From NCBI GenBank assembly GCA_015232315.1, contig JADFZZ010000008.1, forward strand, positions 94,484 to 158,483: a DNA stretch of 64,000 nucleotides. The letters are read 5' to 3'. Below, piece by piece: positions 1 through 9,251 of this stretch. The stretch is from SAR324 cluster bacterium (lineage in GTDB: Bacteria; SAR324; NAC60-12). The translations under genes were made by a program, and so were the position numbers. The number at the start of each line of letters is the position of its first letter. Positions within the stretch are counted from its first letter, which is position 1. Under the pieces are notes generated by a model. It saw nothing but the letters and a program-made list of their open reading frames with translations. It made no database searches and was not told the DNA's origin.

Positions 1-136
1 AGCCCCGCTGCCAGATTTCCTCCATGGACAGATGATAGTAATGGGATGGAATATCATCGCAAAGAAACACGGGAAATCCTTCATCAGGTGGGCAAACTCC
101 GGAAATTGAGGTTTGTGATGTGACTTCTTGAAGCAT
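1..136 (-). CDS. Possible partial CDS running off the left edge
   Basis: An open frame starts at an ATG (134-136, complement) and runs to the window edge without a stop, about 45 codons. A GAGGA ribosome-binding site lies about 5 bases upstream of the ATG. The peptide starts MLQEVTSQTSIS and matches no family I recognise. It would lie 3' of rsmD on the same strand and might be co-transcribed with it. A second minus-strand frame is also open over most of this stretch, without a convincing start, so the frame choice is uncertain and the gene may not be real. Confidence 0.3.
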   Translation of the reverse strand, partial: MLQEVTSQTSISGVCPPDEGFPVFLCDDIPSHYYHLSMEEIWQRG

Positions 137-282
137 GGTTCCTCATCAACTCGAAATATTGCGGTGACTCCATTAAGACGGACGATTATGCGTTTACAAA
201 AACGCTAACAGAAATTTAACGAAAGATTTTAAAGCAGGAGATGGATGAAGGCAAGGCTTTTTCACCCCCCTTGGGAATGCCC

Positions 283-834
283 TCATATTTTAGTTAAAAA
301 ATTCACTTTGACATGTCCATATCGTTTGGTTTTAATGATGTCAAATTCCTTGGGAATCCGATATTCAAGAACGTCCGGTGACTCAATTACAAGCATAGAG
401 TCCTGATGCATGAAGCAGGACGCAAGTGCGGGTAATATCAAATCATATTCCCCCTGGAGATAAGGCGGATCCAGAAAAATAAGGAGTGGTTCATGGGGCA
501 ACTTGAATTGTCTCAAAAAGTTGATCGCTGTCAGATTGTAAAGCCGCGAACGTGATTCAAGTTTAAGCGCTGTGATATTAGCTGATAACACCTGATAGGC
601 CGGCGGTTGTGATTCCACAAAAATTGACTGGGAAACACCATGGCTGAGAGCCTCACAACCAAGTGCACCACTACCCGCATAGAGATCCAGTGCGCAACAT
701 TCCGGAAAATCGATCATGTTTCTTAAAACATTGAACATCGCCGCCCTGATTTTGTTTGAGGTCGGTCGGACTTTGAGACCTTCAGGGACCTTGAGTTGTC
801 TTCCTCTTAATTCACCGCTGATGATATTGATCAT
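283..834 (-). CDS. rsmD: 16S rRNA (guanine966-N2)-methyltransferase RsmD
   Basis: Methylates N2 of G966 in 16S rRNA of the small subunit, using S-adenosylmethionine, in the cytoplasm. The protein opens with the family signature ISGELRGRQLKVP, followed by RPTSNKIRAAMFN. The SAM-binding loop is DLYAGSGALGCEAL and the catalytic motif IV is LDPPY. At 183 residues it has the usual family size. The frame stays open to 897, but I place the start at the ATG at 834: it is preceded by GGAAAA at good spacing and the RsmD signature begins within its first residues. It is transcribed divergently from the S41-like gene. Confidence 0.93.
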   Translation of the reverse strand: MINIISGELRGRQLKVPEGLKVRPTSNKIRAAMFNVLRNMIDFPECCALDLYAGSGALGCEALSHGVSQSIFVESQPPAYQVLSANITALKLESRSRLYNLTAINFLRQFKLPHEPLLIFLDPPYLQGEYDLILPALASCFMHQDSMLVIESPDVLEYRIPKEFDIIKTKRYGHVKVNFLTKI

Positions 835-993
835 AACTTTTCCAAAAACTGATGACTGTTGTGAAGTACCGAATCGTGATTGCCATGATTCGGGCATTGT
901 AAGTTTTCAAGAGTCGGTTAACTGTGGTCATCCTTCGCTGAAATTGTTGAACGATGATTGAAAAACCAAAATTTCAGGCATGACACAGGTTTT

Positions 994-2457
994 ATGCATC
1001 ACAGAACGTACCAGGCTTTTTTTTATCTTTGTGCTTTCCTGACAATTCAGGCCTTCAGCGCTTTTTCTCAGTCAGTGCCGGAAACCGCGTTTGAGTCAGC
1101 CATACAGTTCGGGATCAAAGCACCAACCATCATGAAGCCAGACCAGGTGTTCACAGATCTGAATGTTTTTGAACATATTCTCCGTGAAAGTTATGGTCAT
1201 TTTGAGATTCAGCAGTCTCAAGGCCATGACTGGGAAAAAATATTCGCGAATCTGCGTGATCAATTGCTGAAGGCTGGCCAACCTGTTCTGGTTCACCATT
1301 TTCTGGAACAATTGATGCGTTCACTGGATTTCACCGGAGATCCGTTTTTGAGGGGTGAAATCCAGGTTTTGAACCGAAACTATGTGGAACAGATCAAGGC
1401 CCTTTCACGTCCGTTTTATGTTCCGCTCAGAATGGCTTCATATCAGGGGCGATTCCGGGCCATGCCCCATACTGAATGGCTTGCCATTGCCAATCAATGG
1501 CTGGTGGGGTGTAAGCCCAAAAATTTCCGCTATTTCCCTGTACTGCCTGATCGTGCGGGCGAATCCCTGTCGGTGTTCGGTGTTTTTTCAGAGTCAGCAC
1601 CGGATTCCATTCATTGTATTTTTGTCAACGATCTCGACCGACCACGCGAAATCACCCTTTCCATGCAACCTCTGGATATTCAGAATCCACTCCCGGCCAA
1701 TCTTCCTGTGTTTGAATGGAAAGATGGAGATATTCCCTATATTCGCTGGTATCGGGACAGTTCTCCCTATTCAGGAGACACGCGACAATTTTTGAAATTG
1801 GCTCAAAAACTTCAGAATTACCAGACCTTGATTGTGGATGTCCGGGGGAACGTCAGCGGCAGTTTCGGTTATATTGAAAAATGGCTCCAGCAAATAACCC
1901 GTAACAGTTGGAGCAATGTGATCATTCGGGAAAAACAGTCGGCACTGATTCTGCGCGGACTTCTCAATCGCCTGGACTGGCTCAGATACCAACAAAAGTT
2001 GCAAAATTTTCCGGAAGCTCCAGACCTGACACAGAAACAACAGCAAATTCAGGCTTTGATCGACCATTTGCGCGACACTCGGGTTGCCGTAAAATGGATT
2101 GAAACCAAATTTATTTTTCAAGGCAGTAAAGAGTCTCCACCGTGGAATAAAAACCTGATCATCATCGCCAATCAGCATTGTGGCTCAGGATGCCAGTTTC
2201 TGGCAGGATTGGCCAAACAGCAGGAGAACGCCTGGTTGATTGGCGGCAACACGGGTGTTTTTCCACGCACCCCCTTGTTGCCATTGTATCAGTTACCTCA
2301 ATCAAAAATCCTGTTGACCATCAATCACACCCTGCATCTGGATCATGCCGGGCAATATGTTAAACCTTCCGGGCATGAGCCTGATTACTGGCTGGCTCCG
2401 CCGGATGATATGAATGAAATTTTTCGTTTTGCCCGTTCCTTACAAAAAACACCTTGA
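994..2457 (+). CDS. Secreted S41-family (tail-specific-protease-like) peptidase
   Basis: A 487-residue protein with a signal peptide at its N-terminus (hydrophobic core FFYLCAFLTIQAFSAF, likely cut after FSQS), so periplasmic or exported. The C-terminal half looks like an S41 serine-protease core: a strand LIVDVRGN, then IIIANQHCGSGCQFLAGL around the expected nucleophile Ser, then IGGNTGV. The Lys found about 25 residues after the Ser in CtpA/Tsp enzymes is absent here. The G-x-NTG pattern is more like the tricorn-type S41 branch, which uses a different catalytic set. No PDZ domain is obvious. The frame opens at a TTG at 958, but the ATG at 994 begins directly before the signal peptide. The substrate cannot be told. 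Confidence 0.65.
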   Translation: MHHRTYQAFFYLCAFLTIQAFSAFSQSVPETAFESAIQFGIKAPTIMKPDQVFTDLNVFEHILRESYGHFEIQQSQGHDWEKIFANLRDQLLKAGQPVLVHHFLEQLMRSLDFTGDPFLRGEIQVLNRNYVEQIKALSRPFYVPLRMASYQGRFRAMPHTEWLAIANQWLVGCKPKNFRYFPVLPDRAGESLSVFGVFSESAPDSIHCIFVNDLDRPREITLSMQPLDIQNPLPANLPVFEWKDGDIPYIRWYRDSSPYSGDTRQFLKLAQKLQNYQTLIVDVRGNVSGSFGYIEKWLQQITRNSWSNVIIREKQSALILRGLLNRLDWLRYQQKLQNFPEAPDLTQKQQQIQALIDHLRDTRVAVKWIETKFIFQGSKESPPWNKNLIIIANQHCGSGCQFLAGLAKQQENAWLIGGNTGVFPRTPLLPLYQLPQSKILLTINHTLHLDHAGQYVKPSGHEPDYWLAPPDDMNEIFRFARSLQKTP

Positions 2458-2461
2458 GGTG
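2444..2461 (-). terminator. Probable Rho-independent terminator of argJ-ykgJ
   Basis: Read on the minus strand just past the ykgJ stop, a 5-bp stem CACCT/AGGTG with a 2-base loop is followed by six T. The stem is short. It overlaps the 3' end of the convergent S41-like gene. Confidence 0.5.
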
Positions 2462-2464
2462 ATG

Positions 2465-2998
2465 TTACTGTTGCTGAAACAGTGAACGCAGTGGCACTCT
2501 GCGCAGAGGAAAACCGTTAAGGGACACTTGCATAGAGGCCAGTTCCTGCTCAAACGGCCCCAATGTCCAGCAGTCTTCAGGATCCAACGTTTCTACAGGT
2601 TGTCCCGAATCATTCAACGGACAAATATCTCTAAACTCCGCCAGTTGGTCCTCGTCAATTTCATCAATCCAGCGTAGAGGCAGTCCCTGTGTTCGGCAAA
2701 CATAAGGGCGGGATTCATAAATCCGGCAGGAACCATTTTCATCCAGGAAGCAGCATTTGCCCTGTTGATGTGGCGGTGTTTCAGACAAGAGGCAGGGGTA
2801 TGTTTCACGGATATTCAGGGCTTCCACTTCAAAAACGGTCAACTCATCCTGACAGCATTCATGACATCCCTTCCGGCATTGCATCCGTTCAGCATGCATT
2901 TGTGCGATGGGTGCCACCAACTGGTCTACCCTGTCATAAAACTGTCGGATCAGTTGCGGAATTTTTGTTTGTAGTATCGATGTTCGATTATGGTTCAT
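2465..2998 (-). CDS. YkgJ-family cysteine-cluster protein
   Basis: A 177-residue cytoplasmic protein of the YkgJ/UPF0153 family, which is thought to bind a zinc or iron-sulfur centre. The cysteine set is visible as CRKGCHECC around residue 43, CCFLDENGSC near residue 85, and CRTQG shortly after, matching the family pattern CxxxCxxCC...C...C. Biochemical function is unknown for most members. Its ATG overlaps the argJ stop by four bases (ATGA), so the two genes are almost certainly translationally coupled; this does not by itself show a role in arginine synthesis. Confidence 0.85.
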   Translation of the reverse strand: MNHNRTSILQTKIPQLIRQFYDRVDQLVAPIAQMHAERMQCRKGCHECCQDELTVFEVEALNIRETYPCLLSETPPHQQGKCCFLDENGSCRIYESRPYVCRTQGLPLRWIDEIDEDQLAEFRDICPLNDSGQPVETLDPEDCWTLGPFEQELASMQVSLNGFPLRRVPLRSLFQQQ

Positions 2999-4176
2999 GT
3001 GGTGTAATAGGCATTTTCCTTGATGTAACCTTCTGTCAGATCACAACCCCAAACCACTTCAGCATACTCACCGGTCCCCAGTTCAATTTCAATAAAGATT
3101 TCGCTATTTTTCAGATATTCAGAAATTGCGGCTAGTGGCACAGTGTTCTGATTCAGGGAATGGGCGTCAATCCACATATTGCGCTCACGACCAAACAGGA
3201 TACGCAGTTTGTCTATGGGGACTACATACTCAAAGACCTTGCCAATCGCCATGATGAATCGCCCCCAGTTGGGGTCAGCTCCATAAATGGCGGTTTTAAC
3301 CAACGGTGAATTGATCACCGATTTGGCAATTTTTAGTGCTTGTTTAGGCGTTTCCGCTTTTGAAACACACAATTCAATCAGCTTTGTCGCCCCTTCTCCA
3401 TCCCTGGCGATTTCCCTGGCCAGATACGTTGCCATTTCACAGAAGACCTGCTCAAATTTTTCCAGATCCACCTCTCCGGCTTTGCCATTGGCCAGGACGA
3501 CGACAGTGTCACTGGTGGAGGTGTCACTATCAATGGAGATCCTGTTGAAGGAACGATTGACGGATCTGTGGAGAATCGAGGACAGCGTCTCAGACGGGAT
3601 CTTTGCATCGGTTGCAAAGTAACTCAGCATGGTGGCCATGTTGGGTTCAATCATGCCGGCACCTTTGGCAAGGCCGACAATGGTTGCTTTTCCCACGGTG
3701 CGGCAAATCCATTTGGGGCGGGTGTCCGTGGTCATGATGGCTCTGGCAAATTGCTCAATATGCGTCGGAGAAGATCCAAGTGCGGATTTGACCCGGGGCA
3801 AGCCTTTGGTGATTTTTTCCATCGGCAACATTCGTCCGATCACACCCGTTGAAGAAGGCAGAACCAGTTTTTCTGAAATTCCAAGGGTTTCACCGGTCAT
3901 CCGGCAGATCTCTCGAGAATCATCAATTCCTTTCTGTCCTGTTGCAACATTGGCATTTTTTGAATTCACAATCACGGCTTGAAGCGTTCCATTCATCAAA
4001 TGCTCACGTCCCACGAGCACCGGCGCTCCCGGCATGGTGTTCCGGGTAAATACCCCTGCGGCATGACATGGAATCTCTGAAAAAATAACTCCCAAATCCA
4101 GTGTGGAATCCTTGATGCCAACATTCAGTCCGCACCATGAAAACCCCGGGACCATTTTCAATCCTGTATCACCCAT
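2995..4176 (-). CDS. argJ: Bifunctional ornithine/glutamate N-acetyltransferase ArgJ
   Basis: Transfers the acetyl group from N-acetylornithine to glutamate (cyclic arginine pathway) and in many bacteria also makes N-acetylglutamate from acetyl-CoA. The precursor cleaves itself before a Thr nucleophile in the conserved block KGAGMIEPNMATML, which is present here with the A-T bond intact. Other family blocks are DPNWGRFIMAIGK and the C-terminal GCDLTEGYI. The frame extends to a GTG at 4197, but the ATG at 4176 has a strong GGAAGGA 9 bases upstream and gives a normal 393-residue protein. Coupled to the downstream YkgJ gene. Confidence 0.95.
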   Translation of the reverse strand: MGDTGLKMVPGFSWCGLNVGIKDSTLDLGVIFSEIPCHAAGVFTRNTMPGAPVLVGREHLMNGTLQAVIVNSKNANVATGQKGIDDSREICRMTGETLGISEKLVLPSSTGVIGRMLPMEKITKGLPRVKSALGSSPTHIEQFARAIMTTDTRPKWICRTVGKATIVGLAKGAGMIEPNMATMLSYFATDAKIPSETLSSILHRSVNRSFNRISIDSDTSTSDTVVVLANGKAGEVDLEKFEQVFCEMATYLAREIARDGEGATKLIELCVSKAETPKQALKIAKSVINSPLVKTAIYGADPNWGRFIMAIGKVFEYVVPIDKLRILFGRERNMWIDAHSLNQNTVPLAAISEYLKNSEIFIEIELGTGEYAEVVWGCDLTEGYIKENAYYTT

Positions 4177-4293
4177 AGCTCTGATTCCTTCCAACACAGA
4201 AATTATTGATCACTCGTCTTGCAACGCGGTTGTTACTTCCCACAAAACCCCGGCACATGCAAGCGATTGAACGAAACCCTCCGGAGTAAGTTT

Positions 4294-5550
4294 TTAGCTC
4301 AAATTATTATGAACTTGTATGGTGGCACGCAACTGAAGCAGGTACTGCCTGATCGCAGGAATAACCGCCTGAGTCACGGGCGAAGGCAGAGTATCAAATC
4401 CATGCTGTGTCAGCGGCAATCGCAGAAAAGTCGTGAACGACGCCTGTTTCTTGCGCAAATGATGATAAAAGCGTAGCGATTCTTCAATAGGAACCATTGA
4501 ATCATTTGCGCCATGAATCAGTAAAAATGGAACAACGCCTTGCTCCAGACAGTAAACCGGAGAGGCTTTTTCAAATAGAATTCTGTTTTCTGACATGGAA
4601 CATTGCATGACGATTTGCTCCAGATGTTGTGCCAGGGCTGGGTATGCGGTTTTTTTCGCAAAGGGTGCGATAAAATCATAAACACCATAAAAAGCGACAC
4701 AACCTTGCAGGCTGGTGTTAACCGCTTCAAAACCCGGTTGGTACTCATCCCTATTGGGTGTCAATGCGCTTAAAGCGGCAAGGTGAGCGCCGGCAGATTC
4801 CCCAACGACAAAAATGGAAGAAGGATCGGCACCATATTCGGGGCCTTTCTCATGGATCCAGCGAATAGCGCGCTTGCAATCAATCAAATGCTCCGGAAAG
4901 GCAACTTCCGGACTCAACCGATAACTGATCGACACGCACAACCATCCCTGCGCGGCCATTTCCACCATCAGCGGAATCCCATGATGCCGACTTCCCATGC
5001 TCCAACCGCCACCATGAATCTGGAGCAGCACTGGCGCGTTGTTCAAAGAGGAAACTGGTTTATACAGATCCAGTTTCAGACAGACGGATTCATCTTCATA
5101 AAACACAATATCCAACAAACATGACACTTGCCTCTCAACCAGCAATTGGAGAGGGTTCCAGTAAGTCTGCCAATTCATGTGGGCGGATTTCATGGCAGTG
5201 ATAGTCGATCCTGTATTTTCTGAAACAGGGAAAGTCTGTTCAACCTGAAGCAACAAGCTCTCCTGAAGTCTGAACAACAGGAACAATCTTGTCAGCAGTG
5301 CGGTTCCGCAGACAACATGAACTCCGATCAGGAAAATCACCAAGGGAGTCATCGATATAAAAAATGAGAACAGGGATATCACACCAAGATTTAAAATCAG
5401 TGTGTGAAACGTCAGGTCACCGGCAAGCCATCCTGAACAAAAAGAAAGGAAATTCTGTAAGCTGTTGTGTGGAGATTTAAAAGGAAAAAAGACATTGGCT
5501 GTAATAAGAATAACAGCCAATGTCCAGAAAAGGAGTAAACTTTCGGCCAT
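4294..5550 (-). CDS. Membrane-anchored alpha/beta hydrolase (hormone-sensitive-lipase-like esterase)
   Basis: The N-terminal 115 residues hold several hydrophobic helices (for example LLLFWTLAVILITANVFF and SLFSFFISMTPLVIFLIGVHV), so the enzyme is probably fixed in the inner membrane. The rest is an alpha/beta hydrolase of the HSL/esterase type: oxyanion motif IHGGGW, nucleophile elbow GESAG, acid in HGANDSM, and His in TQHGFD. Expected reaction is carboxyl-ester hydrolysis; the substrate is unknown. It starts 9 bases after the rpsI stop and is the third gene of the rplM-rpsI transcript, an unusual partner for ribosomal genes. Confidence 0.8.
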   Translation of the reverse strand: MAESLLLFWTLAVILITANVFFPFKSPHNSLQNFLSFCSGWLAGDLTFHTLILNLGVISLFSFFISMTPLVIFLIGVHVVCGTALLTRLFLLFRLQESLLLQVEQTFPVSENTGSTITAMKSAHMNWQTYWNPLQLLVERQVSCLLDIVFYEDESVCLKLDLYKPVSSLNNAPVLLQIHGGGWSMGSRHHGIPLMVEMAAQGWLCVSISYRLSPEVAFPEHLIDCKRAIRWIHEKGPEYGADPSSIFVVGESAGAHLAALSALTPNRDEYQPGFEAVNTSLQGCVAFYGVYDFIAPFAKKTAYPALAQHLEQIVMQCSMSENRILFEKASPVYCLEQGVVPFLLIHGANDSMVPIEESLRFYHHLRKKQASFTTFLRLPLTQHGFDTLPSPVTQAVIPAIRQYLLQLRATIQVHNNLS

Positions 5551-5559
5551 GTCGCAGGA

Positions 5560-5952
5560 TTAACGTTTTGAAAACTGAAAACGTTTGCGGGCACCGGCGA
5601 GACCATATTTTTTACGTTCCACTTCACGGGCATCCCGTGTCAGCATGGCGGCTTTTTTCAGCGGTGATCGTAGTTGTTCGCTCACTTGAAGCAACGCACG
5701 GGAAATGCCGTGTCGAATCGCGCCAGCCTGGCCAGAGCATCCACCACCTTGAACGGTAACATACACGTCAAAATTATTGGTGTTCTCTGTCAGAACCAAG
5801 GGTTGCTTGACCACCATTTTCAGTGTTTCCAGACCAAAATACTCATCCAGAGGTGTTTTGTTGATCACAAATTTTCCATTACCCGGACGCAGGTAAACCC
5901 GTGCGACAGAAGTTTTTCTCCGACCGGTACCATAAAATTGTATTTCTGACAT
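5560..5952 (-). CDS. rpsI: 30S ribosomal protein S9
   Basis: A 130-residue ribosomal protein whose C-terminal tail reaches the P-site tRNA. Family blocks: [18 protein letters not shown] at the N-terminus, [20 protein letters not shown] in the middle, and the basic tail ending FQFSKR. It follows rplM by 15 bases, the standard rplM-rpsI pair. An AGGA Shine-Dalgarno precedes the ATG. Confidence 0.98.
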   Translation of the reverse strand: MSEIQFYGTGRRKTSVARVYLRPGNGKFVINKTPLDEYFGLETLKMVVKQPLVLTENTNNFDVYVTVQGGGCSGQAGAIRHGISRALLQVSEQLRSPLKKAAMLTRDAREVERKKYGLAGARKRFQFSKR

Positions 5953-5967
5953 ACTGATCCTGCAAAA

Positions 5968-6411
5968 TTAAATTTCAAAAGGTTTGGGGTTCTGTGCACT
6001 ATGTGGATGTTCAGGCCCTGTGTATAATTTTAAGCGATGTAACGAATCACGATTGAGGATATTTTTTGACATCATCCCCTTGACTGCGTTATACACCAAA
6101 GCTGTTGGTTTTTTGTTGAGGAGTTCCGTGGCTTTGGCCTGTTTCAATCCTCCCGGATAACGGGTGTGATGATAATAAATTTTGTCACTCCATTTTTTTC
6201 CGGTCAGCACAATTTTGTCTGCATTGACTACAACCACAAAATCACCAGTGTCTACGTGGGGAGTGTAAATGACTTTGTGTTTTCCTCTTAACAGATTGGC
6301 GATGAGTGTGGAAAGCCGCCCCAATGTTTGGCCAGACGCGTCAATCACCCACCACTCACGAGGATATTTGCCTTCTTCAATGTCTTCTTTTCTGATGGAT
6401 CTTGTTTTCAT
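5968..6411 (-). CDS. rplM: 50S ribosomal protein L13
   Basis: An early-assembly protein of the large subunit, 147 residues here. Conserved blocks are WWVIDASGQTLGRL, the GKHKVIYTPHVDTGDFVVVV segment, YYHHTRYPGGLK and the C-terminal YTGPEHPHSAQNP. The open frame reaches 6456, but the family begins at MKTRSI, so I set the start at 6411, preceded by AAGGC. First gene of the rplM-rpsI-esterase run. Confidence 0.98.
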   Translation of the reverse strand: MKTRSIRKEDIEEGKYPREWWVIDASGQTLGRLSTLIANLLRGKHKVIYTPHVDTGDFVVVVNADKIVLTGKKWSDKIYYHHTRYPGGLKQAKATELLNKKPTALVYNAVKGMMSKNILNRDSLHRLKLYTGPEHPHSAQNPKPFEI

Positions 6412-6750
6412 AAACTTGCCTTTATACCTCAAAAATGCCCCGAGACCGTCATTCAATCCGGGAGAAATGGATTGTGTTCTATTTGGATGGTACGGTTTCC
6501 TCTAAAATAAAACAGGCTGAATACTGGATCCAAAATAGTATTACAAGTCTTTTTTCATAAGGTTTTTTCAAACGAAGCTGAATAGACGGGAAAACAGGAT
6601 GATTACTCCTGCCTGGAAAAAAATTATGCGGAATCTACAGATTTCCCCAAAAAAACTCTCGACATATTCTATCTGAACATTTTAGTAATAGGTAGCATGC
6701 AACTCAATCTGAGTTACCAGCCCAATCTATATTGTTGATTAATTGATCCT

Positions 6751-8559
6751 ATGTCCGAAAACTCCGCAAACTCAATCAATCCGGGTGAAATCCTGAATCG
6801 AATGGATTATGGTGTAAATGTTGTGGACAGCCAGTTTAATGTGCTGTTCATGAATCTCGCCTCAAGAAAGAAATGGAATATCATTGATTTCAATCCGGCA
6901 ACTTATAAGTGCCATAAACTGTTGTTTGGCAACGACACTCCTTGTTCCAACTGTCCCCTGCGTCAGATGGAACAGACCGGAGATCCCTCTGGCCAGATCG
7001 TCGGGGCACTCAACACCCCGGATTATCCCAACCACAGGGTAAAATATCATCGTATGGGCCATCAACGATTTGTACAAACCCTGACGGATATTACCAAAGA
7101 AACCGAACTGGTGCGTCAAGTCACGATTCAATCGAAGGAAACCCAGGCACAAAATATCATCCTCAAGCGGCAGCGGCAGCAGTTTGAAGACAATTCGGCA
7201 TTTCTTGCTTCAGTATTCAATGCGATCCGGTCTGGATTTCTCATTCTGGACTCACCCACCACACTCAATGCCACATCCACCAACAAAGCGTTTATTGATT
7301 TTTTTCAGCCGGCCTCAGAAAAAGAAGTCCTTTCCAAAAAATGCTACCAGCTTTTTGGTTTTCAGCGCAGGTGTCCCGCATGTCCGATTGAACATATCAA
7401 TGATCGCACTGATTTTTCAAGCATGCGTTACCATCAGAATGTGGCAGATTATACCCTGACTGAATTTTATTCTGTTTTGCCTGATGGAAAAATTCTTCTG
7501 ACCTTTGAAGACAGTACCAAGCGGGTCCAACTCGTTCAACAGGTGAAAGAAGATAAAGAAATCATTGAACGTCAAAACCAGATTTTCAGGGCCTTGCTGG
7601 AAACCGGAACGGACATCCAGACAACCAAAGAACTGGATGAACTCTTCACGGTCACACTGAATCAACTCCAGAATCTGTTCTTTAATATCAATTTCGGGAT
7701 TATTCTGAATGGTGAGCGCGCCAATATCATTGAAAGTGCGGTCTTTCAGGGATTCAGCGTCGAGGAACAGCTCACGATGGTGGAATACAATCTGCAACTT
7801 CTGGAACCCGGGATTTCTGAAATCGTGATTGAACAAGTGAAAGAACGTTATAAGGCGCAACCGGGAAATCAGGTTCATTCAGAAATGAATCATATTTCCA
7901 TTTTGCCAGTCAAGGGACGAGATCGAAAGAATATTGGGAAACTACTGGTCAAAGGTCCAGAGCTTGACAAACACTCGCTTGAAATTATTACTATTTTTCT
8001 GGAACAATTGGCGGCTGTCGCAGAAAATAAACTGTTGACTAAACAACTTGAAAAAATGGCCAACACGGATCCGCTGACAGGTGCTTATAACCGAGGATTT
8101 TTTGGCAGGGAACTGGATTCGGCAATCCAGAATGCAAAACGTTTCTCTATTGCTTTTTCCATTTTGTTATTAGATGTTAATGGACTCAAACGAGTCAATG
8201 ATGTCTTTGGCCATGAGGCCGGTGATGAAATGATCATCACTGTTGCCGCTCTGTTGCGTGAGGTGTGTCGCCGCACAGATATTGTTACCCGGCTTGGTGG
8301 TGATGAATTTGTTGTTTTGTGTCCATCCACTGACTTTGCCCAGGCACAGCGTTTGCTGGAACGCATCCGGGAACGTGAAGAGCGCACCACCATGGTTTGC
8401 ACACATTCTGATGGAACCAAGGAAACAATACCCGTTCACATGAGCATTGGAACAGCATGTTCGGAAAGCGTGGTGCCGGAGGAAGTTCTGAAAGAAGCAG
8501 ATACTTTGATGTATGCGGATAAAGAAGCCTATTATGCGAACAAGGCAAAATATCGTTAA
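6751..8559 (+). CDS. Diguanylate cyclase with two Cys-rich PAS-like domains
   Basis: A 602-residue cytoplasmic signalling protein expected to make c-di-GMP from two GTP. Order: PAS-like domain 1 (about 10-115), PAS-like domain 2 (about 145-265), coiled coil and a GAF-like linker region (about 270-430), GGDEF domain (about 440-600). The GGDEF domain looks active: DPLTGAYNR at its start and an intact GGDEF signature near residue 515. Each PAS-like domain carries a C-x9/10-C-x2-C-P cluster, in CHKLLFGNDTPCSNCP and CYQLFGFQRRCPACP, the kind of site that could hold a metal or sense redox. No membrane segment is seen. The next gene, a CheZ-like protein, follows 25 bases later on the same strand. 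Confidence 0.88.
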   Translation: MSENSANSINPGEILNRMDYGVNVVDSQFNVLFMNLASRKKWNIIDFNPATYKCHKLLFGNDTPCSNCPLRQMEQTGDPSGQIVGALNTPDYPNHRVKYHRMGHQRFVQTLTDITKETELVRQVTIQSKETQAQNIILKRQRQQFEDNSAFLASVFNAIRSGFLILDSPTTLNATSTNKAFIDFFQPASEKEVLSKKCYQLFGFQRRCPACPIEHINDRTDFSSMRYHQNVADYTLTEFYSVLPDGKILLTFEDSTKRVQLVQQVKEDKEIIERQNQIFRALLETGTDIQTTKELDELFTVTLNQLQNLFFNINFGIILNGERANIIESAVFQGFSVEEQLTMVEYNLQLLEPGISEIVIEQVKERYKAQPGNQVHSEMNHISILPVKGRDRKNIGKLLVKGPELDKHSLEIITIFLEQLAAVAENKLLTKQLEKMANTDPLTGAYNRGFFGRELDSAIQNAKRFSIAFSILLLDVNGLKRVNDVFGHEAGDEMIITVAALLREVCRRTDIVTRLGGDEFVVLCPSTDFAQAQRLLERIREREERTTMVCTHSDGTKETIPVHMSIGTACSESVVPEEVLKEADTLMYADKEAYYANKAKYR

Positions 8560-8584
8560 TTTCATGATGTGGACATAATTCAGT

Positions 8585-9244
8585 ATGGCTGAAAAAAAGG
8601 CTGCGGGAAAAATTTTTATCGGACAAGTGTTGCAGATGGCGCAAAGTCTGGAAATGGGAGATTTTTCTCATGTTCTGCAACAGGAAGACGGGGCCATAGA
8701 CGAATCTGCCGGAGAAGTGGCGGATATTTTCAATCAACACCTTCAGAATCTGAAGTTTCTGGGCCAGTATATTCCGGCAATCAAAACAGAAATTTCAAGG
8801 TTGATTGACGGGATTTATGATGTATTGCAAACCATTGAAAAAGCGTCGATCCGCGTGTTGGATAATACTGACGGTATTCTGGAACAACATGATATCATCG
8901 AGCAGGGAATCAAACAGCTCAAGCATAATCCGGCCATAGCCCGGGTGATAGGAAAACGACTGGACAACGTTCAAAACGCCCAGAACAAATCCCGCATGTT
9001 TGTGTTTGATTCCATTCAGGCTCAGGAATTTCAGGAATTGACCAAAAAACAGACTGAAATGATGGTGGGGTCCTTGCAGGAACTTCAGGAAAAACTGAAC
9101 ACCCTCCAATCCATTTTTTGTTTGCAGGGAGGAGAAGACGCGCCTCATCCTGAGGACAATCAAACATCCGCTGAAGATGGGGATGATTCAGGCAATACGA
9201 TTCAGGATTCAGTGGATCAACTTCTGGCAGAATTCGGTTTGTAG
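8585..9244 (+). CDS. CheZ-like chemotaxis phosphatase, altered active site
   Basis: A 219-residue, mostly helical protein. The central block AQEFQELTKKQ matches the CheZ block around its catalytic Asp and Gln, and the C-terminus QDSVDQLLAEFGL resembles the short CheZ tail that docks on CheY, joined by an acidic linker. CheZ removes the phosphate from CheY-P, turning off the motor signal. Here the catalytic Asp position is Glu, and Lys stands where Gln is expected (a Gln lies one residue further on). It may therefore work with different residues, or be a CheY-P binding protein only. It lies between the diguanylate cyclase and chorismate mutase. The start has only a weak ribosome-binding site. 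Confidence 0.7.
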   Translation: MAEKKAAGKIFIGQVLQMAQSLEMGDFSHVLQQEDGAIDESAGEVADIFNQHLQNLKFLGQYIPAIKTEISRLIDGIYDVLQTIEKASIRVLDNTDGILEQHDIIEQGIKQLKHNPAIARVIGKRLDNVQNAQNKSRMFVFDSIQAQEFQELTKKQTEMMVGSLQELQEKLNTLQSIFCLQGGEDAPHPEDNQTSAEDGDDSGNTIQDSVDQLLAEFGL

Positions 9245-9251
9245 GAGAAAC

